A stretch of DNA of 64,000 bases, taken from CAG-791 sp045130475. Its GTDB lineage: Bacteria; Bacillota; Clostridia; Lachnospirales; Lachnospiraceae. Below are positions 22,817 to 31,828 of this stretch, one piece after another (the first letter of the stretch is position 1; each line of letters starts with the position of its first letter). The DNA is taken from contig JBGUPU010000040.1 in the NCBI GenBank assembly GCA_045130475.1, positions 31,329 through 95,328 on the forward strand, in the 5' to 3' direction. The notes beneath the pieces are model-generated. The model searched no databases, was not told where the DNA came from, and saw nothing but the letters and a program-made list of their open reading frames with translations. A program made the position numbers and the translations under genes.

Positions 22817-24496
22817 TCAATCTTCAATCACGCGGGTTGCCCATACGGCGTCTCGGTTTCCGATCGGGGTCGCTATGATACCACGGTTTTCACTGTAAGC
22901 TTCAATGGTCATGCCATCTCCTGCATACATGGCAACATGATATACATAGCCGTTGGCTGCAAAGAAAATCAGATCTCCGGGTGCTGCATCGCTGACAGGA
23001 ATCTGTGTTCCGTATCTGGACTGTGCATCAGCTACTCTGGGAATACTGTAACCAAACATGGAATAAAGCGTCTGGACGAAACCGGAACAATCAGCACCGT
23101 GTGTAAGGGATGTACCGCCCCATACATAAGGATTTCCGATACACTTTGCGGCAGCCTCTACGATCTCGGAACGGATGCTGCTGTAAACTACAGCATCATG
23201 GACAGAGTTCAGTGTGTAATACAAAGCTTTATTTTCAGACGGAGCAATGTATTCTTCCGCTGAAGCCATGGAGACTTCTCCGTTTTCCTGAACGATTTTT
23301 TTAGCGGCGGAACCGGTCGTCAGGTCAGAAAGACGGGCAAATCCGCGGACATTGCCGGATTCGACATATGCCCATTTTTCATCAGCCTGCAGGAGCACAT
23401 AACAGAGACTTCCGGGCGCAAGATGTCCGATCTCGCGTGCATCGTCAACAGTACTCTCCAGAATGGAAGTATCTACATCGGCGACAGCATAGTTCTTGTC
23501 GACAACCGTTGACTTGGTTGTGCAGTGCCTGTATGTGAAAGCCTTGTTCTCGGAAGCCGGAATGATCTCCTCCGCGAAGGAAAGGAACTCACCGGAATTA
23601 TCGGAACCGGAACCGCGGGTAATATCATCCTCTTTAATAAAGCCGCGTACATTGCCGGATTCAACATAAAGCCAGTCATCATCCTCTTCACTCAGAATAT
23701 AAAGGATATCCTGGCCGGAAAGCTGACCTATTTCTCTGGAGAGGTCGTCCATATCCTCGTAGACAGGCTGCTTTTTGGCAGATACAGCAGGAACCTTATC
23801 AATCGTGAAGAAACGGAAATCGTTCTTCATGATGGAAAGTCCGGAAATAATATTCTGGCTGGCGATCAGGTCTGCATTTGAACCTCCGTAGTTCAATGCC
23901 TGATCGTATCCGGTCGGTGTCTCACCGGGATCCAGAGTTGTTTCTTTGTCTTTGTATTTCCCGTTCGGATCCACAGGAATCGCAGTCTGCTCAGCGTCCC
24001 CGGTCTTTGCTTCGGCTGCAGCAGCTTCCTCGGTTGCGGCAGTATCAGAAGCAGGGGCCTGTGTGGAAGTATCCGAAGGCAGCTGTGATGTGGAGTTGCT
24101 GCCGGGACTGCCTGTCCCATTCTGGGAAGACTGGTCCGAAGAGGGATTCTGTGTAGGATCTGCTGTCTGAGTATCCTGATTGCCGCCTGTGCTGCTTCCG
24201 CTGCCGGAAGAATCTGCAGTACTGCTGCCGGTTGAAGGATTCTCCGGTACAACCGGTTCCGGTTCGGGTTCGGGCTGGGGTTCCGGTTCGGGTTCCGGCT
24301 CGGGTTCCGGCTCAGGCTCGGGTTCCGGCTCGGGTTCAGGTTCCGGCTCGGGTTCCGGTTCAGGCTCTGACACCTCCGATGTCTGGCTATCAGATGCATA
24401 TACAGTCATCGCAGGAGCTGCTGCTCCGATCACTGCGCTGAGTGCGATTGCTGTAAAATAGATGCCGGTTCTTTTCAATAACTCAATCCGTTTCAA
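22817..24496 (-). CDS. Secreted NlpC/P60 endopeptidase with SH3b domains and a Glu-Pro repeat spacer
   Basis: A signal peptide (residues ~1-35) leads to a wall-spanning spacer of roughly 20 Glu-Pro pairs, then a Ser/Thr/Gly-rich stretch (~70-190). Two SH3b-like domains (about 215-290 and 310-390, each with YVESGNVRGF) precede a C-terminal NlpC/P60 domain (~430-559). That domain has catalytic Cys470 in GADCSGF and the His in YHVAMY. It should cut D-Glu-meso-DAP type bonds in peptidoglycan stems. The start is TTG, eight bases after AAAGGAG. It converges with the PepSY gene; the hairpin at 22741-22801 ends both. Confidence 0.92.
   Translation of the reverse strand: MKRIELLKRTGIYFTAIALSAVIGAAAPAMTVYASDSQTSEVSEPEPEPEPEPEPEPEPEPEPEPEPEPEPEPQPEPEPEPVVPENPSTGSSTADSSGSGSSTGGNQDTQTADPTQNPSSDQSSQNGTGSPGSNSTSQLPSDTSTQAPASDTAATEEAAAAEAKTGDAEQTAIPVDPNGKYKDKETTLDPGETPTGYDQALNYGGSNADLIASQNIISGLSIMKNDFRFFTIDKVPAVSAKKQPVYEDMDDLSREIGQLSGQDILYILSEEDDDWLYVESGNVRGFIKEDDITRGSGSDNSGEFLSFAEEIIPASENKAFTYRHCTTKSTVVDKNYAVADVDTSILESTVDDAREIGHLAPGSLCYVLLQADEKWAYVESGNVRGFARLSDLTTGSAAKKIVQENGEVSMASAEEYIAPSENKALYYTLNSVHDAVVYSSIRSEIVEAAAKCIGNPYVWGGTSLTHGADCSGFVQTLYSMFGYSIPRVADAQSRYGTQIPVSDAAPGDLIFFAANGYVYHVAMYAGDGMTIEAYSENRGIIATPIGNRDAVWATRVIED
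24252..24366 (-). repeat. Short tandem repeat encoding Glu-Pro
   Basis: A six-base unit close to GAACCC/GAGCCG on the coding strand is repeated about 19-20 times, broken by one Gln-Pro. It encodes the Pro-rich spacer of the NlpC/P60 protein. The period of six keeps the frame. Confidence 0.85.
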
Positions 24497-24594
24497 TGGT
24501 GAGACTCCTTTTTTGCAGCGATTCAGCTAATGCTGCACTATATTTACCTATGTGCATTCCGTTCTATGTGAATTTCGCCCGGGTATTATCAAAA

Positions 24595-25236
24595 TTATTT
24601 TAAGGCCTCAAAATCATCAATCAGCTGTGTGATCAGATGAACAGTGCCGTCAATCCCAAGCAGGGAGGAATCGATACAGAAATCATAATTTTCCGCCCTT
24701 CCCCATTTGCCTGAAGAATAATAATTATAATAGCTCTGACGCTGACGATCGATTTTACTCATAAAATCGGTGATCCGCTTGCCGTTCTGCTCCTGCTCAT
24801 TGTACTCTGGATAGCTTCTGACGCGGCTGATACGGAATTCCTCGGATGCATGGATAAAAAGATTCAGCACATCCTTGCGGTCAATAAGTGCCTCATCTGC
24901 ACAGCGGCCGATAAATACACAGGGTCCTTCTTCTGCAAGAGATTTGATGGTCTCGAACTGGGCGAGAAAGACTTTCTGGCTCAGCGGCATGTCCGTGAAT
25001 GCAGCTGCAGCGCCATGACCAAAGGAATATGTGTCCATGACCAGATTATATAAAAAAGAACTTGTAGGACGTTCATCCTCTCTCTGGATGATTTCCTTGG
25101 CGAAACCGCTGTCTTTGGCGACACGCTTAAGGAGCTCACGATCATAAAATTTGATTCCGTAATGCTCAGCTATCTTCTGCCCGATCTCGCGTCCGCCGGA
25201 TCCATACTGCCTTCCAATCGTAATAATGGTTTTCAT
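24595..25236 (-). CDS. Cytidylate kinase-like P-loop protein
   Basis: The protein begins MKTIITIGRQYGSGGREIG, the P-loop form of the cytidylate kinase-like family (PF13189 type), followed by FYDRELL and a central FIGRCAD motif. It would transfer phosphate to a nucleotide such as CMP, but this branch is distinct from the main Cmk and its substrate is not established. The length of 213 residues is normal. AAGGGGAC precedes the ATG. It lies downstream of rluD on the same strand with a ~100-bp gap, so co-transcription is uncertain. Confidence 0.88.
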   Translation of the reverse strand: MKTIITIGRQYGSGGREIGQKIAEHYGIKFYDRELLKRVAKDSGFAKEIIQREDERPTSSFLYNLVMDTYSFGHGAAAAFTDMPLSQKVFLAQFETIKSLAEEGPCVFIGRCADEALIDRKDVLNLFIHASEEFRISRVRSYPEYNEQEQNGKRITDFMSKIDRQRQSYYNYYSSGKWGRAENYDFCIDSSLLGIDGTVHLITQLIDDFEALK

Positions 25237-25339
25237 AAAAGTCCCCTTATTTTAATATAAGTTCAGTTTGATGAACTGACCGACCAAATTTTCACCAAAT
25301 AAATTATAGTATCAGAATAGCAGAAATGCAAATAATAAC

Positions 25340-26356
25340 TTATTTTTCAGGGGTTTTATTAGATAGAATTTTGAGGATTTTCTCAAAATATTCCGGGAGA
25401 GGCGCGCTGGTCTCAATATATTCACCGCTGACGGGGTGTACAAAACCTAGTACCTGGGCGTGCAGGCATTGCCCATATGTTGTGAAGGGGGATTTTTTGC
25501 GGCTGCCGTATACAGAATCTCCGAGCAGGGGGTGTCTGGCCCATGCCATGTGTACCCTGATCTGGTGTGTCCTGCCGGTCTCCAGCCGGCATTCTACGTA
25601 GGTATAGTCGCCGAAACGCTCCAGCACGCGGACATGTGTGACAGCGTTCTTTCCATCCGGACGGATAGCCATTTTTTTGCGGTCAGAGGGATCCCGTCCG
25701 ATGGGCTGGGATATAGTGAGCTCATCCTGCTTAATATTACCGAGGACGATTGCCCTGTATCTTCTGACGATGGAATGTTCGGCGAGCTGTGCGGCGATGC
25801 TTCTGTGAGAGGCATCATTTTTACAGACTATGATACTTCCTGTGGTATCTTTATCAATGCGGTGTACAATTCCGGGACGAAGTACACCGTTGATTCCGGA
25901 CAAGCTTCCCTTGCAATGAAAAAGGACTGCATTGACAAGAGTCCCGCTGTAGTGACCTGCAGCCGGATGAACAACCATATCCTTTGGTTTGTTTACGACA
26001 AGAACATCATTATCTTCATAGAGGATATCAAGGGGAATATCTTCCGGGAGAATGTCCGGAAGAACCTGAACGGGAAGAAAAACTGACACAGTTTCTCCGC
26101 CGCATACTATAAGGCTGGGTTTGACGGCTTTTTGTTTATTTGAGGGATCTGTGAGAGATATATAACCGTCTTTGATCAATTTCTTTATATAGCTGCGGGA
26201 TTGGCCGGGAATGGAATCTGAAATCACTTTGTCCAGGCGTTCTCCTGCCCGATCCGGCCCGACCACGAATGAAAAGCGGTCGCCGGCAGCGGGATCGACC
26301 TGTGCATTTTCATCATACTCTACCTGCGGAAGGTCTGTTTTGTCTTGAATTGTCAT
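25340..26356 (-). CDS. rluD: RluD/RluA-family pseudouridine synthase
   Basis: This enzyme isomerises specific uridines of ribosomal RNA to pseudouridine. An N-terminal S4 RNA-binding domain (residues ~35-90, GERLDKVISD...RSYIKKLI) precedes the catalytic domain, which has the active-site Asp in HRIDKDTTG and a later RTHQIRVHM motif. The 338 residues include a slightly extended N-terminus. AAGGATA precedes the ATG. It lies 24 bp after lspA, the usual neighbour in Gram-positive genomes (B. subtilis lspA-ylyB), so the two form an operon. The exact rRNA target is not known here. Confidence 0.94.
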   Translation of the reverse strand: MTIQDKTDLPQVEYDENAQVDPAAGDRFSFVVGPDRAGERLDKVISDSIPGQSRSYIKKLIKDGYISLTDPSNKQKAVKPSLIVCGGETVSVFLPVQVLPDILPEDIPLDILYEDNDVLVVNKPKDMVVHPAAGHYSGTLVNAVLFHCKGSLSGINGVLRPGIVHRIDKDTTGSIIVCKNDASHRSIAAQLAEHSIVRRYRAIVLGNIKQDELTISQPIGRDPSDRKKMAIRPDGKNAVTHVRVLERFGDYTYVECRLETGRTHQIRVHMAWARHPLLGDSVYGSRKKSPFTTYGQCLHAQVLGFVHPVSGEYIETSAPLPEYFEKILKILSNKTPEK

Positions 26357-26380
26357 AGATTATCCTTATATACCATGTGA

Positions 26381-26959
26381 TTATTTCAGGAAGGCAAAAT
26401 CGTCATCTTCCTTATAGTAGAACAGAGCCAGAAACAGCAGAACAAAGGTCGCGCATGTGATATAGATATCAGCGACGTTAAATACTGGAAAATCAATCAG
26501 GCAGAAATAAATAAAATCCCGTACATAAGAAAAAAGCAGGCGGTCGATAAAATTGCCTACGGCACCTGCGGCAATGAAACACAGTATTATTCGCATTGGC
26601 AGGAAGCGGCGGTCTGCGGGGGTGCGGACAAGAAAATAAATGATCGCTGCCAGGGCTGCAAGTGTAATGATCACAAAGAATGGAAGTGCGTTTTGAAGTA
26701 TGCCGAAGGCAGCCCCGTGATTCTCAACATAGGTGAACTGCAGTACTCCTTTGATCAGAGGGATACTGTGTCCGTCCGAAAGGACGTCTACAGCTATTAT
26801 TTTTGTGATCTGATCGATCACAATAAGTACAGCTGTCAGTATGAGGCATCTGAAAAGTGTTCCGGGATTTGCAGCCGGCTTCTTTACAGATGCAGGGGGA
26901 ATGTCCTTACCTGAATGCTGACTGGTATGAGAAGTACTGCCCTGTTCCTGTTTATCCAT
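26381..26959 (-). CDS. lspA: Lipoprotein signal peptidase
   Basis: This aspartic membrane peptidase removes signal peptides from diacylglyceryl-prolipoproteins. Four hydrophobic segments are visible (about residues 38-55, 92-112, 122-140, 163-182). The two catalytic aspartates lie in GNFIDRL and FNVADIYI, and the family motif VENHGAAFG is present. The start at 26959 is preceded by AGAGGA; longer in-frame extensions to 27106 look non-coding. The 192-residue product has a cytosolic N-terminal tail of ~35 Ser/Lys/Pro-rich residues that is longer than usual. A likely substrate in the window is the carboxypeptidase lipoprotein at 30717-31757. Confidence 0.95.
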   Translation of the reverse strand: MDKQEQGSTSHTSQHSGKDIPPASVKKPAANPGTLFRCLILTAVLIVIDQITKIIAVDVLSDGHSIPLIKGVLQFTYVENHGAAFGILQNALPFFVIITLAALAAIIYFLVRTPADRRFLPMRIILCFIAAGAVGNFIDRLLFSYVRDFIYFCLIDFPVFNVADIYITCATFVLLFLALFYYKEDDDFAFLK

Positions 26960-27062
26960 ATAATATGATTCCTCTAATAATCTTGTGAGAGCGAGCTCGA
27001 CGCGTCTCAATGTTGATTTGGATGTGCATGGCTCATTGCTATCGCGCACATTGCTAACGCAC

Positions 27063-27091
27063 AAAAAGCCATGACGGCAGACCGCCATGGC
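27063..27091 (-). terminator. Intrinsic terminator after sepF
   Basis: On the minus strand GCCATG-g-CGG pairs with CCG-t-CATGGC (27068-27091), followed by TTTTTG. It separates the yggS-sepF group from lspA-rluD. Confidence 0.8.
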
Positions 27092-27121
27092 AAAATCAAA
27101 ATTCAACTGATAGGAAATCCC

Positions 27122-27679
27122 TTATCTGCCTGTAAAGGGCATATCGAGGGCTGAGCTGCCATCCTGGTCTGCGCCGGTGGGGATAGAGATATCTCCGCTG
27201 ATATCGACGGAAGAAGGAGTAATGACAAAGATATAATGGGAAATCTTCATAACATTACCCTGTACTGCGTAGCAGGAACCGGATGTGAAGTCGATGATTC
27301 GCTGTGCGATATCAACATCGAGGCCCTCAAGGTTCAGTACAACGGTACTGCCCTGAAGGATCAGATCCGTAACATCACGGGCATCGTTTACAGAAGTGGG
27401 CTTTACAATACATACTTCCATTCCGGATTCGGAATACTGGCGTTTGACATTGGATCTGGGAGCAGAGGCTGTATCACGTTCGGGCATAGTGCGTCTCCTT
27501 ACTGGTCTGGGTGCTGGAGTATTATCCATTTCTTCCATTTCTTCATCTTCTTTCCCGTAGTCTGCATCAGCAGTCTCAGGTTCTTCTCCGTAATATTCTT
27601 CCTCTTCGTTCTCGTTTTCTCCGTCGTACGGATCGTCATTGAATTTCATAGCGTTGATGAGTTTGTCCATTACACTCAT
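27122..27679 (-). CDS. sepF: Cell division protein SepF
   Basis: SepF polymerises on the membrane and anchors FtsZ during septum formation. The N-terminus MSVMDKLINAMKF is the amphipathic membrane-binding helix. A very acidic linker (about residues 16-60) leads to the conserved beta-rich core (~85-165; VCIVKPTSVNDARDVTDLIL, VVLNLEGLD, DFTSGSCYAVQG). AGGAGG lies before the chosen ATG at 27679; the longer in-frame option at 27739 has no such site. The length of 185 residues is normal. It follows yggS on the same strand, as in many Firmicutes division clusters. Confidence 0.96.
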   Translation of the reverse strand: MSVMDKLINAMKFNDDPYDGENENEEEEYYGEEPETADADYGKEDEEMEEMDNTPAPRPVRRRTMPERDTASAPRSNVKRQYSESGMEVCIVKPTSVNDARDVTDLILQGSTVVLNLEGLDVDIAQRIIDFTSGSCYAVQGNVMKISHYIFVITPSSVDISGDISIPTGADQDGSSALDMPFTGR

Positions 27680-27780
27680 AGGTGAAACCTCCTGTCTGAT
27701 CGATTCCTGAACGGAATCAATATCATGCCCCGAGAGCACGCCCTTCAGCGTGCAGGGCTGTATAGTGCAAAATCATGCTG

Positions 27781-28473
27781 TCATACAGCATAATTTCGTT
27801 GTCCGAAAATAGCTGTTCCGACACGGATATGTGTCGCACCTTCTTCGATGGCGACTTCAAAATCTCCGGTCATTCCCATTGATAGAACAGTCATAGAGAC
27901 ATTATCAATGGATTGACGGTCGATGTCAACAGCTAATTCCCGTAAGTTCCTGAAAAAAACACGATTGGTTTCCGGATCATCCGTATAGGGGGCAACTGTC
28001 ATAAGGCCATTGATATGGATACCGGGAAGCGGGGCAATTTCCTTCACCATGGCCAGAACATTATCGTAGTCAAGACCGAATTTGCTCTCCTCTCCCGCAG
28101 CGTTGATTTCGATCAGAATATCCATGACGCGGCCGGCCTTGACAGCTTCTTTGCTGATCGCTTTTGCCAGGTGGACGCTGTCGACACTGTGGATCATGAC
28201 AACCTTATCCATCAGGTATTTTACCTTGTTGGTCTGCAGGTGACCGATCATATGCCACTGTATATCTTCGGGGAGCTGCGGAAACTTGTCATTGATCTCC
28301 TGAACGCGGTTTTCACCGAAAGAACGCTGCCCTGCATCATAGGCTTCTCTGAGGTCTTCCACCGGCATGGTCTTGGTGACACAGATCAGTGTTACCTCTT
28401 CACGTTTTCTTCCGACCCTTTCACAGGCCTTTTGTATACGGGTTTCCACGTTTTTTATATTTTCAGCAATCAT
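27781..28473 (-). CDS. yggS: YggS-family PLP homeostasis protein
   Basis: This PLP-binding barrel protein has no known enzyme activity and helps keep pyridoxal phosphate balanced. The PLP lysine is in CVTKTMP near residue 36. FGENRVQEI, WHMIGHLQTNK, LSMGMTGDFEVAIEEG and RVGTAIFG are the family signatures. AAAGGAG precedes the ATG at 28473; residues upstream of it in frame are unlikely to be translated. The length is 230 residues. It lies between the HlyD-like gene and sepF, the order found in many Clostridia. Confidence 0.96.
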   Translation of the reverse strand: MIAENIKNVETRIQKACERVGRKREEVTLICVTKTMPVEDLREAYDAGQRSFGENRVQEINDKFPQLPEDIQWHMIGHLQTNKVKYLMDKVVMIHSVDSVHLAKAISKEAVKAGRVMDILIEINAAGEESKFGLDYDNVLAMVKEIAPLPGIHINGLMTVAPYTDDPETNRVFFRNLRELAVDIDRQSIDNVSMTVLSMGMTGDFEVAIEEGATHIRVGTAIFGQRNYAV

Positions 28474-28523
28474 TTTTGCTCCTTTATATGCCGGGAACCG
28501 ATCCCTGGGGCAGTGGAGGCGGA

Positions 28524-29903
28524 TCAATAGTTATTAAAGCGGATGGAGTCCGCGTGCAGAACGATATAATCGTATTCCTGAAGTCCATAATACTGGTTGG
28601 ACGAAACAATGGAATAGTCACTGTTCTGCATGATGACCTTCACTTCCCTGAAATCAGGGTATCCCTTATTGATATAGTAAACACCGATCAGTTTTTGCTT
28701 TTTGCCTAGTGTGAACTGGTCAGTGGAATTGGGCCGCTCCAGAATCTCACCGTCTCTCAGGACAGAATTATCGAGATAATATTCATCATCAGTCTCACTG
28801 TAGGGCACTGCAGCAATAAATCTGGTTCCCTGGCTGTTGCTTCCCGAGCCCGTGTAGACACGAAGGAGAACGCCCAGCTGACCGTTGGAGCCTTCAAAGA
28901 TATATTCCTTGGGGACAAGGAAGAAATCACCGGTGGTGATGGCACTGTTGGGGATTTTCAGACCCTTCTCTTCGTTTGAAAGGATCTCAATATCTACAAA
29001 TCTGTCTGTGCAGTATGATTCCATTGAGTTTGAAAACTTTAAGTTGACCATTCTGCTGTCTTCCTGTCCTTTGGGATTCTCTACACTTGCCCAGGAGGAG
29101 TAATTGTTTTTCAGAAAACGGACTTCGACGTTTTTTGCCTCTTTGAGTCTTCGGGCTTCTTCAACATTGTCCGTCAGAATTGCTATGGACCAGTTCTCGT
29201 TGGTGACAAGCCTGAAAGCGGGCTTTCCTTTTTTGATCTGCTGACCGTTCTGCAGCTGAACCTTACGGCAGCCGGAGCTGTCAAAATCCTTTTCTGTGAG
29301 CTTGTCAAAAGTCTTTCCGCTGTAATTGTCATAGGAATAGACAATGGCACCGGTCTGTCTGGCACTGACAGTATGGATCGTTGTTGAATCAAGATTTTTT
29401 ATGCTGGTGAGAATTGCTCTGTTGCTGATCTTCTGCGCCTGGCTGGAGGATGCGCTCTTGTAATCGTAGACCGCATAGAATCTGTCAGGGTTGAAATTCT
29501 CTATGAAGCGTATGGTCTGTTTGCGGAAGGTCTCCAGATCCTTTTCGGTGAAATAATCTCCCGCCTTCATATTGGCGTCCGCGTAATCGGCAATCTCACC
29601 GGATTCATCGACAGAGTAGACCAGACCGCCGACCGGTACATGATCAGTCTCTTTATTATAGTAGTTGATATGTCCTGTAAAACGGCTGTTGACAATCGTT
29701 TCTTCCCGCAGTGCAATTCCTCTGTAAGTGGCGTTTTCCGAGAGTGTTCCCATGCGCACTTCATAGACCTCCGTTTTATCGGAGGTGACGTACAGAATTA
29801 TACTGGCGAATATATAGATGAGGATGATAAAAAAAATGACCATGCCGATATCTATATGTATCAGCTGCCCTATTCGGCTCAAACGCCCTCTTTTGTCTTC
29901 CAT
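28524..29903 (-). CDS. HlyD-like membrane protein of the division cluster
   Basis: A cytosolic N-terminus of ~20 residues precedes one membrane helix (~22-42). The remaining ~415 residues lie outside and look beta-rich, with an HlyD-like or lipoyl-like hairpin start (YEVRMGTLSENATYRGIALREE). There is no partner transporter nearby. Proteins like this are common next to yggS-sepF in Lachnospiraceae and are usually labelled HlyD family adaptors; their role is unproven. The ATG at 29903 is the more natural start; GTG at 29927 is possible. It is 50 bp upstream of yggS on the same strand, so a role at the division site is a reasonable guess. Confidence 0.8.
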   Translation of the reverse strand: MEDKRGRLSRIGQLIHIDIGMVIFFIILIYIFASIILYVTSDKTEVYEVRMGTLSENATYRGIALREETIVNSRFTGHINYYNKETDHVPVGGLVYSVDESGEIADYADANMKAGDYFTEKDLETFRKQTIRFIENFNPDRFYAVYDYKSASSSQAQKISNRAILTSIKNLDSTTIHTVSARQTGAIVYSYDNYSGKTFDKLTEKDFDSSGCRKVQLQNGQQIKKGKPAFRLVTNENWSIAILTDNVEEARRLKEAKNVEVRFLKNNYSSWASVENPKGQEDSRMVNLKFSNSMESYCTDRFVDIEILSNEEKGLKIPNSAITTGDFFLVPKEYIFEGSNGQLGVLLRVYTGSGSNSQGTRFIAAVPYSETDDEYYLDNSVLRDGEILERPNSTDQFTLGKKQKLIGVYYINKGYPDFREVKVIMQNSDYSIVSSNQYYGLQEYDYIVLHADSIRFNNY

Positions 29904-30022
29904 ATCCAAAAATTCCGTTCTTTGCACCCGTTAAGGGACATATTAATCAGTCTTAAACAATGGACATTGGTATCCTGGTCTATTGTCATGGCTTTCGGTT
30001 AAATGTGACCGGAAGCATTTCT

Positions 30023-30058
30023 AAAAAGCGGGCAGGGGCAATGTTCCTGCCCCTGCCC
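30023..30058 (-). terminator. Intrinsic terminator after the small P-loop gene
   Basis: GGGCAGGGGCA (30030-30040) pairs perfectly with TGCCCCTGCCC (30048-30058). On the minus strand the stem is followed by GCTTTTTAG. Confidence 0.88.
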
Positions 30059-30089
30059 TGACATACCTGCCTGTATGATGATTCTTAAA

Positions 30090-30509
30090 TCAGAGTGAAA
30101 CTATCACGAGTTCCTGCATCTCTTCGGGAATCTCGTGGTCATCCACGGAAATGCTGATGAAGAAATCAACATTGAATTTTTCACTCAGTTTCTGAAGCCT
30201 GCTGATAGCAGGTGCAAAATCTGCGTTCTCAAGGTTGGAAATATTGAGAAAGCTATCAAAATACATCTGTTCAAGATCGTGATCCTGAGAAATAATACCG
30301 CTCACAAAGCCAAGGAACTGATCATCATTTTCGACCATATAATCGTTTACATTGATCAGGCGGATCCTGTTGTTGAGTTCATACATATGCTGAGAACTTT
30401 TATCAAGGTAGCAGATACTTCCGAGAATTTCCTTTACAGCCCCGTTCGCCTTGTTAAGCATCCACTTCGTCTTTCCTTTGCCCTTGTTGCCGGTGATCAG
30501 ATGAACCAT
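30090..30509 (-). CDS. Small P-loop protein of unknown function
   Basis: The 139-residue protein has a Walker A motif at its very start (MVHLITGNKGKGKTK) and later acidic and hydrophobic strands but no clear Walker B partner or transport domain. Similar proteins in Clostridia are often labelled PilT-like twitching motility proteins, although no pilus genes are present and the length is far below that of PilT. AGGAGG lies before the ATG at 30509. It has its own promoter (30609-30637) and terminator (30023-30058), so it is transcribed alone. NTP binding is likely; its role is unknown. Confidence 0.75.
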   Translation of the reverse strand: MVHLITGNKGKGKTKWMLNKANGAVKEILGSICYLDKSSQHMYELNNRIRLINVNDYMVENDDQFLGFVSGIISQDHDLEQMYFDSFLNISNLENADFAPAISRLQKLSEKFNVDFFISISVDDHEIPEEMQELVIVSL

Positions 30510-30608
30510 TTGACGAAACCTCCTACTATTAAATTGTTGCAGCAATACAATACTCCTTGCAGACTATTGTATCCTTCGAAATGCTGAAGGAGCATCTCTC
30601 AGAGCTTT

Positions 30609-30637
30609 ATTATAGATGAATTATTAGCAAAAAACAA
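30609..30637 (-). promoter_or_regulatory. Sigma-A promoter for the small P-loop gene
   Basis: On the minus strand TTGTTT (plus 30632-30637) and a perfect TATAAT (plus 30609-30614) are 17 bp apart. Confidence 0.75.
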
Positions 30638-30716
30638 TTGATTCAGTCTTAAAATAAGTGAAAGAACTGTTAACGTTTTTTCTCCTGAAACTGAAATTAC
30701 AGGATATCGACCTGTT

Positions 30717-31757
30717 TTAAGGCTCATAGCCTCGTTCTTTTCGCAGAAGCCGGTTCATAGACGTATAAACTTCGTTTCCGTCCACTGCACCAAGAACGAC
30801 CGAAATGAATTCCCTGTCGTCAGCATTTTTGGAAAGAAGGATCAGACAGGAGCCGGCCTGATCGGTCGTACCTGTTTTTCCTCCCAAAACCTTGATTTTC
30901 GCAGGGGGATTTACGTATCCCATCAGGTAGTTATCTGTGGAGGGAACCTCGATTGCACGGATTTCACCGTGCTTGTCGTGAAAAACGGTTGAATAGTAGT
31001 CTATATCGATCAGTTCACGAAACTTAGGGTATTTCAGGCATTCATTGAAGATGAGGTAGAGATCGTACGCAGTCGTGTAGTGATCCTCATCGTGCAGGCC
31101 GTGCGGATTGACAAAGTGTGTGTGGGTCGCACCGAGCTTTGCTGCTTCCTCATTCATCATGTCGATGAAATCGTCATAGTCCCTTCCTACATGCTCTGCG
31201 ATCAGGACTGCAGCATCATTGGCCGAATAAACCATCAGATAATGAAGAGCCTGATCAAGAGTCATTTGATCGCCTTTTTCAATGCCGATTTTCTGTGCCT
31301 GCCATTCCATATCGGGAACATGGGAGGAGGCCGTCAGCATCTGGTCCATATCGCCGCCGTATTTAATGGCCAGGAGCGCGGTCATGATCTTTGTAATACT
31401 CGCGGGATACAGTTTCTTTGTGATGTTATTTTCTATAACGGTTCTGCCTTTTTTTATTTCAAACAGTCCGGATGCATAGAGCTGTCCGACATCCAGAGAA
31501 CTGCCTTCTCCGGGGACAGCCAGATCTTCCGCATACAATTTCGCTTTTTCGCTGAAGTCTGCGGAAACCGTGGATAAGCCCGTCAAAGAATAACTGCTGC
31601 GGTTGACATTGTCGCTGTAGGACGAAATATATCCCCTGCTGCAGCCTGTCATCAGAAAGACAGAGGCCATTATAATAAATGCGCATAAAAACCGCACAGG
31701 TCTGACGCTTTTCTTAACAGCAGCGCCTGTGCGGAAATATTTCTTAAATATATACAT
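30717..31757 (-). CDS. D-alanyl-D-alanine carboxypeptidase, predicted lipoprotein
   Basis: This low-molecular-mass penicillin-binding protein (peptidase S11) trims the terminal D-Ala of peptidoglycan stems. The three active-site motifs are SxxK in PASITKIM, SxN in YSANDAA and KTG in GGKTGTT. A lipobox (LMTGC) follows a hydrophobic segment, so it is probably a lipoprotein processed by LspA rather than one held by a C-terminal helix, which S11 enzymes more often have. The start is uncertain: ATG at 31757 has GGGAG rather far upstream, and GTG at 31772 abuts it. It lies downstream of mgsA, rodA and mrdA on the same strand, which fits envelope work. Confidence 0.92.
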   Translation of the reverse strand: MYIFKKYFRTGAAVKKSVRPVRFLCAFIIMASVFLMTGCSRGYISSYSDNVNRSSYSLTGLSTVSADFSEKAKLYAEDLAVPGEGSSLDVGQLYASGLFEIKKGRTVIENNITKKLYPASITKIMTALLAIKYGGDMDQMLTASSHVPDMEWQAQKIGIEKGDQMTLDQALHYLMVYSANDAAVLIAEHVGRDYDDFIDMMNEEAAKLGATHTHFVNPHGLHDEDHYTTAYDLYLIFNECLKYPKFRELIDIDYYSTVFHDKHGEIRAIEVPSTDNYLMGYVNPPAKIKVLGGKTGTTDQAGSCLILLSKNADDREFISVVLGAVDGNEVYTSMNRLLRKERGYEP

Positions 31758-31828
31758 ATATAAGGTTATCACTCCCGTTCACAGATATACACAGATAAAA
31801 TGTGTAACCTGTACACAAATCTTATCCT

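Noticed and set aside
24180..24461. Ser-Gly-rich plus-strand frame
   Set aside because: It is produced by the antisense of the Glu-Pro repeat and has no ribosome binding site.
30090..30509. PilT pilus-retraction ATPase
   Set aside because: The protein is too short and lacks the secretion-ATPase motifs; no pilus genes are near.
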